Assembly (NCBI GenBank): GCA_002718135.1 | Contig: PBDN01000003.1 | Location: 1-64,000, forward strand | Length of the DNA: 64,000 nucleotides | Source: Pelagibacteraceae bacterium | GTDB lineage: Bacteria > Pseudomonadota > Alphaproteobacteria > HIMB59 > GCA-002718135 | Direction of reading: 5' to 3' | Program-made: the position numbers and the translations under genes | Notes under the pieces: model-generated | Database searches by the model: none | Told to the model about the DNA's origin: nothing | What the model saw: only the letters and a program-made list of their open reading frames with translations | Shown here: piece after piece, positions 55,906 through 64,000 of the stretch | Layout: each line of letters begins with the position of its first letter | How positions within the stretch are numbered: the first letter of the stretch is position 1

Positions 55906-57774
55906 ATGTGTGGTATTTGCGGTATCATAAATAAAAATAGTAAAAAAGTCAGCCTGGAAAATGTCAAAATAATGGCGAAAATGCTACATCACAGAGGTCC
56001 AAATGATGAGGGGTACTTTATTGATGATAATATAGGGCTAGGATTTAAAAGACTATCAATTATAGATATTGCCAATGGTGCTCAGCCAATGTTCAGCGAT
56101 GATAAATCAGTTACTGTAGTATTCAATGGTGAGATATATAATTATCAGACTCTTCGACATGAATTAAAGAAAAATGGGGTCATTTTTAAAACAAATAGTG
56201 ATACTGAAGTAGTTTTAAAATCTTATATTTATTATGGATTAGATTTTATAGAAAAATTGCGTGGTATGTTTGCCATTGCAATTTTAGATAAAAACATAAG
56301 AGAAATAATACTTGTAAGGGATCGCTTAGGTAAGAAACCCTTATTTTATCATAATTCAAATAAACGTTTTTCTTTTTCATCAGAAATGAAATCACTTTTA
56401 AAGCTGGATGATATTGATAGGGATATTTCACTAAAATCTTTGGATCAATTTGTAGCCTTTGGATATGTTCCAGGATCAGACACTATTGTTAATTCTATAA
56501 AACGTGTTGAACCTGGGAACCTGCTTAGATATTCATATAAAAATGATGAATATGAAATTGTGAATTACTGGACACCAAAGCTAAATAAAAGAAATAAAAT
56601 ACCTAATCAAAGTTTAGATAAAATAATTGGAGCATCTGTAAAACTTAGAATGATAAGTGATGTTCCTTTAGGAGCTTTTTTAAGTGGTGGTATTGACTCT
56701 TCAATAGTTGTTGCTTTAATGTCTAAATACAGTAACGTTCCTGTAAAAACTTTTACTGTAGGTTTTGAGGAGCAAGAATTCAATGAGCTTCCTTTATCTA
56801 GAATAGTAGCAAAGAGGTATAGAACAGAGCATCATGAATATGTGTTAAAACCTGATATTAAAAGCATATTGCCGGATATTGTTTGGTATGCTGATGAGCC
56901 ATTTGGTGATTCTTCGGCATTGCCTACTTATTTTCTTGCAAAAATGGCGGCTCAAGAAGTTACCGTGGCCTTGAATGGAGATGGTGCTGATGAGGTATTT
57001 GGCGGCTATGATAGGTATAAAGCTATTTTAAGAGTTTTGAAATATAAAAGTTCTCCAGCATTAGCCAGGATTTTTTTAAAAAATATTATAAAATATTTTC
57101 CCCAAAACAATTACTTTAATAGAATCAAAAAGATGGTTGCGTTTTCAGAAATGTCTCTTCAAAATCATTACATGGATAAAATGATGATAAAACGTCGCGA
57201 TGCTCGATTGAAATTATATACGGATGATACAAAACATGTTATAAAAAAAAATAACGATAATTATCACAGTTTGTTTGAATTAGATCCAAATAATTTAAAT
57301 AGTCCATTAGCGCGAATAATGATAAATGACCTATTGAATTATCTCCCAGGTGATTTACTTGTGAAAATGGATAGAATGTCTATGGCAAATAGTTTGGAGG
57401 TGCGGTCACCATTTTTAGATCATAATGTAGTAGAGGCAGCTTCCCATTTAGATGATAGTGAAAAATTATTGTGGTATGGTCCCAATAAAAGATTTTTAAG
57501 GAAAACATATGGTCAAATGATACCTAACGAAATTCTTAATAGGCCTAAAACTGGATTTGGGATTCCAGTATCAGAATGGTTAAGAGGACCCTTGTATACT
57601 ATGTCAAATGATATTTTATTGAGCTCGATCGCTACAAATAGAGGTTATTTCAATACTAAAATGGTTAGTAAAATTCTAGATGAGCATAAATCTATAAAAA
57701 AGGATCATAGTAACCTGATTTGGAGTCTAATGATGTTAGAGTTATGGTTTAAAAATTTTATAGATAATAAGTAA
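55906..57774 (+). CDS. asnB: Asparagine synthetase-like glutamine amidotransferase (copy 1)
   Basis: A two-domain ATP-dependent amidotransferase of 622 residues. The N-terminal class II glutaminase has the catalytic Cys 2 (MCGICGIIN), HHRGPNDEGYF and FNGEIYNY; the synthetase domain has the PP-loop AFLSGGIDSSIV and LNGDGADEVFGGYDRY. Both are intact. In O-antigen and capsule loci such proteins (WbpS-like) amidate sugar uronic acids; true asparagine synthesis is the alternative. A second copy starts at 63626, arguing for glycan roles. Confidence 0.93.
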   Translation: MCGICGIINKNSKKVSLENVKIMAKMLHHRGPNDEGYFIDDNIGLGFKRLSIIDIANGAQPMFSDDKSVTVVFNGEIYNYQTLRHELKKNGVIFKTNSDTEVVLKSYIYYGLDFIEKLRGMFAIAILDKNIREIILVRDRLGKKPLFYHNSNKRFSFSSEMKSLLKLDDIDRDISLKSLDQFVAFGYVPGSDTIVNSIKRVEPGNLLRYSYKNDEYEIVNYWTPKLNKRNKIPNQSLDKIIGASVKLRMISDVPLGAFLSGGIDSSIVVALMSKYSNVPVKTFTVGFEEQEFNELPLSRIVAKRYRTEHHEYVLKPDIKSILPDIVWYADEPFGDSSALPTYFLAKMAAQEVTVALNGDGADEVFGGYDRYKAILRVLKYKSSPALARIFLKNIIKYFPQNNYFNRIKKMVAFSEMSLQNHYMDKMMIKRRDARLKLYTDDTKHVIKKNNDNYHSLFELDPNNLNSPLARIMINDLLNYLPGDLLVKMDRMSMANSLEVRSPFLDHNVVEAASHLDDSEKLLWYGPNKRFLRKTYGQMIPNEILNRPKTGFGIPVSEWLRGPLYTMSNDILLSSIATNRGYFNTKMVSKILDEHKSIKKDHSNLIWSLMMLELWFKNFIDNK

Positions 57775-57825
57775 AAATGTGTATATCTAGACAATATATA
57801 TCATACTACATTACTAAAATTTAGC

Positions 57826-59184
57826 TTGTTTCATCTACTTATAAAATATTGGTACATATTACTACCTTTAATACCGTTTTTAGTATTTATTTTAATCTAT
57901 ACAGTTCAAAATAAGAGAGCTTTTTCTATTTTTGTAATGATGAGCATTCTCCTTGAGAGGGTAGCATCCTCTGAAGCAGCTTCATTTGGACTTAGCAATG
58001 CAAAATTATTTTTTATGATTATAGTTGTGTTTTATTTTTTGATCAATATTAATCATATTAATCAATTATTTTTTATGTCTTGGAGAATGTTTTTTCCACT
58101 ATTTCTCTTTGTTTTTTATTTCACTTTAAGTACGTCATGGGCTGAAAACATTTTATTTGTTTATATTATATCTTACATCCAATTATTTATACTGAGTTAT
58201 TTGGTTTTTAAAGTTATTAAAGACATGGAGGGTTTAAATATATTCATTTCTACTTTATCGCTTTCAGGCACAGTAGTTACTACATTATTATTGCTGGAGT
58301 ATTTGGGTAATTATGATTCATATATTAATGACAGTACTATAGAATTTTATAGATCTCAAGGGAAGTTATTTATATTAAATTCAAATTTTTCAGCAACAAT
58401 GGCTACTCTTCCATTTATCTATTATTATGTTAAATATTTTTTACTTGAAGAGAAGAAAAATATTTATCTTTTTTTAATAATATATAATTTTATTGGTTTA
58501 TTGATCACAGTTTCAATTTCAGCTCTCATTGCGATCCTATTAATTGTTTTAATTAGTTTAAAACAGTACGGAAAACTAACAAGGGGAGTAGTTGGTGTTT
58601 CTTCTCTTGTAATGATAATTCTTCTGTTAGTGAATGTTTTTAATATAAATATCTTACCATTACATGGAATTACTACAAGGGTTAAAATTTTAATGGATAT
58701 GGATAAAGAAATATTATTCAATATTCTACCAAGAGTGAATATTTGGCAATTTGCTATAAGTTTATCTTCTGAAAACCCTTTTTTCGGCTATGGATTTAAA
58801 AGTTTTTTAAATTTTTCAGAACTTCGCCCTAGCTACGTTGCTCCCAAAATCCCTGGCCATGTTGCTATGCATAGTCAATATTTATTAGCATTGTTTGAAG
58901 GTGGAATAATTGGTCTAATATTATATCTGGTTTTAATCATAAGATGTCTAAGTACGGTATTAATTGTTCATAATTATGGGAAACTTATAGATGATAAGGT
59001 TATCGAATTTTGTGCAATAACGATTTTTTTATTTATGATACATTATTTAATCAAATCATTTTGGCATGATATTTTAGTAACAGAAAAAATACCATGGGTA
59101 ATCTTTGGTCTTATTGAAGTGTTATGGGTAGGCTATAAGAAAAGATTAATACAAAATAAGAGCTCAGTTATGGCCATTATATAG
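57826..59184 (+). CDS. Wzy-like O-antigen polymerase/ligase family membrane protein
   Basis: A polytopic membrane protein of 452 residues with about eleven helices. The start is TTG 57826, with no upstream ATG in frame before a stop, and no Shine-Dalgarno. A large outer loop near residue 290-350 holds ILPRVNIWQFAI, ENPFFGYGFKSF and HVAMHSQYLLALFEGGIIGL. This E-x-P-F-F-G-Y-G-F ... H-S/N-x-x-L ... E-x-G pattern is typical of Wzy_C O-antigen ligases/polymerases. Polymerase is favoured by the Wzz-like and SLBB partners in the locus. Confidence 0.86.
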   Translation: MFHLLIKYWYILLPLIPFLVFILIYTVQNKRAFSIFVMMSILLERVASSEAASFGLSNAKLFFMIIVVFYFLININHINQLFFMSWRMFFPLFLFVFYFTLSTSWAENILFVYIISYIQLFILSYLVFKVIKDMEGLNIFISTLSLSGTVVTTLLLLEYLGNYDSYINDSTIEFYRSQGKLFILNSNFSATMATLPFIYYYVKYFLLEEKKNIYLFLIIYNFIGLLITVSISALIAILLIVLISLKQYGKLTRGVVGVSSLVMIILLLVNVFNINILPLHGITTRVKILMDMDKEILFNILPRVNIWQFAISLSSENPFFGYGFKSFLNFSELRPSYVAPKIPGHVAMHSQYLLALFEGGIIGLILYLVLIIRCLSTVLIVHNYGKLIDDKVIEFCAITIFLFMIHYLIKSFWHDILVTEKIPWVIFGLIEVLWVGYKKRLIQNKSSVMAII

Positions 59185-59198
59185 CCTGTTAATTTTAT

Positions 59199-60320
59199 AT
59201 GAAGGATTCTCAATCAAAAATTAAAATACTTTTTATACTTGGCAGTCTTGGATATGGTGGGACTGAAACTCAAATCTTTAATTATTTATTAAATATTGAT
59301 TATGAAAAATATGAACCAGTATTAATCATTATGTCAAAAAATAAATATCAATATAAAATGGAAAAAAAGCTTATTGATAAAGGTGTTCTATTAATTGATC
59401 TATCAACAAAAAATAACGCAATTTTCAAATTACTAAATTTGACTAGGGTGATAACTAAAATTAAACCTGATCTTTTATATTCTGCACATTTTTATACCAA
59501 TGTATATGCTGGAGTAGCTGGTCAATTATTTAACATACCATCGATTGGATCTATTCGTAGTGATTATTATAATGATGTTGCTCAGATAAATAGCTTACAT
59601 AGAATTTTATCTTTAAAACTAGTAACAATTATAATAGCTAATTCAAATGCGGGAATGAAAAACTTGAAAACAGAATATAGTGATGCCAGAGTTAGATTAA
59701 TTAATAACTTTATAAATAGTGATGTTTTTTATTTTAAAAGCAAAGAAAAGTCCCAGAATATTAAGATAATAACTGTAGGTCGTCTTACAAATGAAAAAAG
59801 AATTGATAGATTTATAAATATCATAAAAAAAATAAAAGACCATGTAGGTGATAGTACTAAAATTGTGGGGTTAGTTTGTGGTTCTGGTAGAGAGTCAGAA
59901 AATTTAAAATCAAAGCTGTCAAATCAAATAAAAAATATTGGATTAAATAATGATGAATTAATATTGTTAGGCGATGTAGATAATATTTCAGATTTTTATA
60001 GAACTTCTGATCTGTTCCTTTTCACATCTGAGTATGAAGGTTCGCCGAATTGTGTATGGGAGGCCATGGCATGTGGTTTGCCAGTTATAACTACTAATGT
60101 AGGAAATATTTCAGAAATAATATCCCATAAAAAGAATGGATTTATAGTTGATACATTCAATGAAAAAGATTTTATAAAATATTCTATTATGTTATTAAAT
60201 GATGATAGTTTAAAAGTCCAAATTAGAAATAATGCTATTAGCACAATCAAAAATAATTTTTCTTTAAGTAGATATAATAAAGAAATTGATAAATTATTTT
60301 ATGAATTAATAAATGACTAA
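59199..60320 (+). CDS. GT4-type glycosyltransferase
   Basis: A GT-B glycosyltransferase of 373 residues. The acceptor domain opens ILFILGSLGYGGTETQIFNY. The donor domain has ITVGRLTNEKRIDRFI, VCGSGRESENLKSKL and the EX7E-like EYEGSPNCVWEAMACGLPVI followed by TTNVGNISEII. Sugar specificity unknown. It follows the Wzy-like gene by 14 bases, in the glycan operon. Confidence 0.91.
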   Translation: MKDSQSKIKILFILGSLGYGGTETQIFNYLLNIDYEKYEPVLIIMSKNKYQYKMEKKLIDKGVLLIDLSTKNNAIFKLLNLTRVITKIKPDLLYSAHFYTNVYAGVAGQLFNIPSIGSIRSDYYNDVAQINSLHRILSLKLVTIIIANSNAGMKNLKTEYSDARVRLINNFINSDVFYFKSKEKSQNIKIITVGRLTNEKRIDRFINIIKKIKDHVGDSTKIVGLVCGSGRESENLKSKLSNQIKNIGLNNDELILLGDVDNISDFYRTSDLFLFTSEYEGSPNCVWEAMACGLPVITTNVGNISEIISHKKNGFIVDTFNEKDFIKYSIMLLNDDSLKVQIRNNAISTIKNNFSLSRYNKEIDKLFYELIND

Positions 60321-60416
60321 AGACCTTTATGTGAAAAAATTTAAAATTAATTATAATTCTTAAATTGTTTTTATCATAAACTATTTTAAAAATTATAATT
60401 ATATCTAAATCAATAA

Positions 60417-61337
60417 ATGAAACTATTTAATATATATATTCCTACCTCATTAAAAAAAAGCCTTAGAAATATTAGGAGTTATCATAGGAGATTACACTAC
60501 AATGCAAATTTATTTCTTGGCAAATATAGCACTATAGAAAACGAAGAATTCGTTCATTGTATTCGCTCCCTAGGGGTCAATCAAGGTGATAGTGTATTGG
60601 TGCATAGTAGTCTAAGTCGCCTAGGGCATATAAATGGGGGTGGAGAAATGGTATTAAACAGTTTAACTAACATTTTAGGAGAGAGTGGTAATCTGTGCTT
60701 ACCTGCATTCACAACAATTGGAAATTCGAAAGAATATTTACAATCAGGAGTCATTTTTGATCCTAAAGTGACATTGCCAACAACAGGTAGACTATCTAAT
60801 TTATTCTTAAAAAGAGAAAACGTTGTTAGAAGTATACACCCTACACATTCTGTAATAGCATATGGAAAGGATTCAGAGTCGATTATTGATGGTCATGATA
60901 ATTGCGTAAAACCATTTGGTTATGGGTCTCCATTCGAAAAATTATTAAATATAAATTCATGGTTATTATTTATTGGCGTAGATATTAGGTGTTTAACAAT
61001 GTATCATACATTTGAAGATTTATCTGAAAATTTCCCATTCAACCCTTATATCAAAAATCCTATAAAAGTAGACGTGATAAATAATGATGGTAAAAAAAAG
61101 TTAATGAAAACGTATGTTCATGATCCGGACAAGTCTCGGTATAGGTTAGAGGTGCATAAAGGTGTTAGAAATAAAATAAAAGAATATTTTAATAGCAGTG
61201 GTGTCTTGAAAACTAGAAAATTAGGTGATGGATACGTTTATGCTATGAGATCTAAAGAATGGTTTAGAGTTATGACAAATATGCTATCGGAGGGGATCAC
61301 CATATATGCGGATTATTGTAAAGGTATCAAGATTTAA
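60417..61337 (+). CDS. AAC(3)-family acetyltransferase
   Basis: A member of the antibiotic N3-acetyltransferase fold family, 306 residues. Motifs are GDSVLVHSSLSRLG (acetyl-CoA site), GESGNLCLPAF, TTGRLSNLFLK and SIHPTHSVIAYG with the catalytic His. In glycan loci such proteins N-acetylate amino sugars rather than inactivate drugs; resistance is not implied. A CoA-dependent sugar acetylation role is inferred from neighbours. It is flanked by 96- and 164-base gaps. Confidence 0.85.
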   Translation: MKLFNIYIPTSLKKSLRNIRSYHRRLHYNANLFLGKYSTIENEEFVHCIRSLGVNQGDSVLVHSSLSRLGHINGGGEMVLNSLTNILGESGNLCLPAFTTIGNSKEYLQSGVIFDPKVTLPTTGRLSNLFLKRENVVRSIHPTHSVIAYGKDSESIIDGHDNCVKPFGYGSPFEKLLNINSWLLFIGVDIRCLTMYHTFEDLSENFPFNPYIKNPIKVDVINNDGKKKLMKTYVHDPDKSRYRLEVHKGVRNKIKEYFNSSGVLKTRKLGDGYVYAMRSKEWFRVMTNMLSEGITIYADYCKGIKI

Positions 61338-61501
61338 TATTTTAAAACACCTTTTTAAAATTAATTGACCTGGAAAGCAACTATTTAAGATTTTATACTT
61401 TTTAGACTTCGTGTTTAAAAAAAACATATGTAACATTAATCGTAAAAACTAAGCAAAGTCTTGGTTGTCATTAAAAATAATTAAAACATTAAATAGTTCT
61501 T

Positions 61502-62494
61502 ATGAAAAAGAATCAACGGCAAGTAATTATTTCAGGAACAGGTTCCTATGTACCAGAAAAAATTTATACAAATAAATATTTAGAAACCTTAGTTGATACT
61601 AATGATGATTGGATCTTTAAAAATCTTGGTATAAAAGAGAGACGAATAGCTTCAGAAAATGAATGCACTAGCGACCTAGCATTTGAGTCAGCTAGAAGGG
61701 CAATTGAGAACTCCAATATTACAGGTGAAAATGTAGATTTAATTATTGTTGCTACTGCAACACCAGATCGCTTAGCTCCCTCAACAGCTTGTATTGTCCA
61801 AGATAAATTAAAATTATATCAGGCTGCAGCATTTGATATTTCAGCAGTCTGTTCTGGCTTTTTATATGGCATGTCAGTAGGCTATCAGTTTATAGCAAAT
61901 GGATCTTATGATAACGTATTAGTAATTGGTGCTGATACCTTTTCCAGAATAACTGATTGGGAAAGACGAGATTGTGTATTTTTTGGAGATGGAGCCGGTG
62001 CTGCAGTGCTCTCAGCTTATAATGGCGATGATAGAGGTTTTCTTAGTTTTAAATTACATTCAGACGGAAGAGGAAAACACAATTTTACAATACCAGCAGG
62101 TGGCTCAGAATTTCCTGCAAATAGCAATACAATCAATAAAGGCATGCATTATTTTCAGATGAATGGTAGAGCAGTTTATGATACTGGAACTAAAGTTCTT
62201 CCGGTTGTTATAAATAAAATATTAAAAGAGCAGAAATTAAATGTAGATGAAATTGATTATTTAATACCCCATCAGCCTAGTATTGCGATCTTAAAAGAAA
62301 CTAGTCGTATTTTAGGGTTACCATTTGATAGGGTCCTTACAAATATGGATTCATACGCAAATACATCAGGAGGGACCATCCCAATCCTCTTGGATGAATC
62401 AAATAAAAAAAAGTTATTAAAGAAAAGAAAAAATATTTTATTTGCAGCAGTGGGCTCAGGGTGGACATGGGGTGCAGCGCTATTAAGATGGTAG
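61502..62494 (+). CDS. FabH-like 3-oxoacyl-ACP synthase III
   Basis: A thiolase-fold ketosynthase of 330 residues. The Cys-His-Asn triad is intact: AVCSGFLYG (Cys 117), IPHQPS (His near 256) and YANTSGGTIP (Asn near 286). DWIFKNLGIKERR and GDGAGAAVLS are FabH-like. FabH primes fatty-acid synthesis from acetyl-CoA, but no fatty-acid gene adjoins here; the site between an acetyltransferase and a glycosyltransferase suggests an acyl chain for the glycan. That role is inference; a housekeeping FabH cannot be excluded. Confidence 0.9.
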   Translation: MKKNQRQVIISGTGSYVPEKIYTNKYLETLVDTNDDWIFKNLGIKERRIASENECTSDLAFESARRAIENSNITGENVDLIIVATATPDRLAPSTACIVQDKLKLYQAAAFDISAVCSGFLYGMSVGYQFIANGSYDNVLVIGADTFSRITDWERRDCVFFGDGAGAAVLSAYNGDDRGFLSFKLHSDGRGKHNFTIPAGGSEFPANSNTINKGMHYFQMNGRAVYDTGTKVLPVVINKILKEQKLNVDEIDYLIPHQPSIAILKETSRILGLPFDRVLTNMDSYANTSGGTIPILLDESNKKKLLKKRKNILFAAVGSGWTWGAALLRW

Positions 62495-62566
62495 TAGTTT
62501 GTCATTTTTAGCATCATTATTTCTGATTTTTTAGCATATTTTCAATAAGTAATAACAACTATTAGA

Positions 62567-63586
62567 ATGTTGAAGAGATTATTGATCATAGCCCCTTTTG
62601 GAAATAAATCCGCACCAAGGCAGGAAATAATAATAAAAAAGCATTTTATAGCTCATGGTTACAAAGTCCAATCTTTAACAGACAAAGATTCAGGATTAAA
62701 AAGACTTTTTGATATTATAATAAATGGTTTGTTTCTGATTAAAAAAAATGATGTGATATTAATCAATATTTTTGGTGGTAAAGCGTTTATTCATGAGTCT
62801 ATTAGTATCTTATATAGTCGTTTTTTTAATAAAAAGATTGTTGCTGTATTAAGAGGAGGTTATATCCCATATTATTACGATAAGTATAAAAGATTTTATA
62901 AGTTTATTTTAAACATGGTTGATAAAATTATTGTTCCAAGTGACTATTTATTTCATGAATTATCTTCAAGGGGGCATGTCATTGATCAAATTATCCCAAA
63001 CTTTATTGAAATTGATAAATATGATTTTCGTTTAAGGAAAGATATTAAGCCAAAAATTTTGTACACAAGAGGAATTCACGGTATTTACAACCCATTGATG
63101 GCAATTGATGCATTCTCTTTAATACAAGCTAAATATTCATCAGCGAGCTTAACCATAGCTGGTAATATTGCGGATTTAAAGCTTTTTCAAATAATAAAGA
63201 ATAAGATTAAAGAGTTAGACTTGAAGAATATTTCTATAATTGGTTTTATAGAAAAGGACAAAATTAGTAGTCTTATCCATGACCACGATATCTATATTCA
63301 AACCAACATTGTTGAAAATATGCCAGTTTCAATATTAGAAATGTGGGCATGCGGTATACCGATTATTGCCACAGGAGTAGGGGGTATTACAAGTCTTTGT
63401 AATAACGAGATTGATAGTATAATCATTAATTCAGAAGATTATGTGTCTATGTCGCAGCAATGTATTCGTTTAATAAATAATAATGCATTGACAGAAAAAT
63501 TGTCCTATAATGGAAAAGAAAAAGTAAAAGAATATGCCTGGGAGAATGTTTCAAAAAAGTGGGATGAGGTATTATTCAATGACTGA
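62567..63586 (+). CDS. GT4-type glycosyltransferase
   Basis: A GT-B enzyme of 339 residues. The acceptor domain starts LLIIAPFGNKSAPRQEIIIK. The donor half has ILYTRGIHGIYNPLMAIDAF, LTIAGNIADLKLFQII and the EX7E motif in ENMPVSILEMWACGIPIIAT, then GVGGITSLCNNEIDSI. It is shorter than most GT4 enzymes but complete. It lies 72 bases after the FabH-like gene and 39 bases before the second amidotransferase. Confidence 0.9.
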   Translation: MLKRLLIIAPFGNKSAPRQEIIIKKHFIAHGYKVQSLTDKDSGLKRLFDIIINGLFLIKKNDVILINIFGGKAFIHESISILYSRFFNKKIVAVLRGGYIPYYYDKYKRFYKFILNMVDKIIVPSDYLFHELSSRGHVIDQIIPNFIEIDKYDFRLRKDIKPKILYTRGIHGIYNPLMAIDAFSLIQAKYSSASLTIAGNIADLKLFQIIKNKIKELDLKNISIIGFIEKDKISSLIHDHDIYIQTNIVENMPVSILEMWACGIPIIATGVGGITSLCNNEIDSIIINSEDYVSMSQQCIRLINNNALTEKLSYNGKEKVKEYAWENVSKKWDEVLFND

Positions 63587-63625
63587 CTATCCAAATTTTT
63601 AAAACTGGAAGGAAATAAACACGAA

Positions 63626-64000
63626 ATGTGTGGAATATCTGGCATACTTACATTCAAAGGAAATAAACCTCTTGAGAAGTCAAATGTGAAAAAAATGACT
63701 GATCAATTAGTTCATCGTGGTCCAGATGATGAAGGCTATTATTTTGGTGATACAATTCAATTTGGTTTTCGACGCTTAAAAATAATTGATTTAGAAAATG
63801 GAAACCAGCCTATGCGAAATGATGACAATTCAGTGGTAATGATATTCAATGGAGAAATCTATAATTACTTAGAATTAAAGAAAGAATTATCGAAATATAA
63901 TTATATTTTTCGTACAAAATCAGATACGGAGGTAATATTACGTGCGTATGAGCATTATGGAATAAGTTTTGTTAATAAACTAAGAGGAATGTTTGCGATT
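63626..64000 (+). CDS. asnB: Asparagine synthetase-like glutamine amidotransferase (copy 2, cut by window end)
   Basis: The first 125 codons of a second class II amidotransferase. It starts MCGISGIL with catalytic Cys 2, then HRGPDDEGYYFG, RRLKIIDLENGNQPM, FNGEIYNYLELKKEL, TKSDTEVILRAYEHYG and LRGMFAI. GGAAGGAAA upstream of ATG 63626 is the ribosome site. It parallels copy 1 at 55906 but clearly differs in sequence, so it is a diverged paralogue, not a recent duplication. The synthetase domain is outside the window. Confidence 0.93.
   Translation, partial: MCGISGILTFKGNKPLEKSNVKKMTDQLVHRGPDDEGYYFGDTIQFGFRRLKIIDLENGNQPMRNDDNSVVMIFNGEIYNYLELKKELSKYNYIFRTKSDTEVILRAYEHYGISFVNKLRGMFAI

Noticed and set aside
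60417..61337. Antibiotic-resistance AAC(3)
   Set aside because: The fold family matches, but the location in a glycan locus argues for a sugar acetyltransferase.
33955..64000. Search by eye for a repeated tRNA 3' end, integrase, insertion sequence or CRISPR array
   Set aside because: None seen; the island idea therefore has only positional support.

Overview
The window is AT-rich bacterial DNA, densely coded, and reads like a chromosome segment of a Gram-negative member of the FCB superphylum. Candidatus Marinimicrobia (SAR406) is my best guess. The evidence is a PorU-type C25 sortase with a type IX secretion C-terminal domain, a TonB-dependent receptor with a carboxypeptidase-regulatory-like N-terminal domain, a mitochondrial-type aconitase and a meso-diaminopimelate-type MurE. 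The phylum call is inference; no rRNA marker is present.

Layout. 1-2.3 kb: a partial P5C dehydrogenase, dusB and rpmB. 2.4-19.1 kb (minus strand): a complete dcw division and peptidoglycan cluster in the order mraZ-rsmH-ftsL-ftsI-murE-murF-mraY-murD-ftsW-murG-murC-murB-ftsQ-ftsA-ftsZ. Most joints overlap or nearly touch, and a sigma70-like promoter with MraZ boxes precedes mraZ. 19.2-24.9 kb (minus): RodZ-like protein, ArfB, Maf and the PorU-like sortase. 25-33.8 kb (plus): aconitase, SerA, a coiled-coil protein, an M23 peptidase, MiaB, LapA-like and LapB-like proteins and a SPOR protein. 33.88 kb: a selenocysteine tRNA. 34-64 kb: a surface-polysaccharide region that starts directly after the tRNA.

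The polysaccharide region has two parts. On the minus strand (35.2-39.0 kb) three contiguous genes encode UDP-glucuronate decarboxylase, a GalE-like 4-epimerase and a homologue of plant reversibly glycosylated polypeptide / UDP-arabinopyranose mutase (GT75). A polyprenyl-phosphate-type GT2 follows. Read in transcription order they spell UDP-GlcA to UDP-Xyl to UDP-L-Arap to UDP-L-Araf, a plant-like route to activated arabinofuranose. This is the strongest candidate here for an under-described system.

On the plus strand (39.5-64 kb) are an eight-SLBB exporter, an HTH-Wzz fusion, a TonB-dependent receptor with its own terminator, a carbamoyltransferase / SxtJ / DUF5989 trio, an ABC-type flippase candidate, four glycosyltransferases, a nucleotidyltransferase, a HAD-Nudix fusion, two asparagine-synthetase-like amidotransferases, a Wzy-like polymerase, an AAC(3)-like acetyltransferase and a FabH-like ketosynthase. 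Together they suggest synthesis, modification (amide, carbamoyl, acetyl and perhaps acyl groups), flipping, polymerisation and export of a complex surface glycan.
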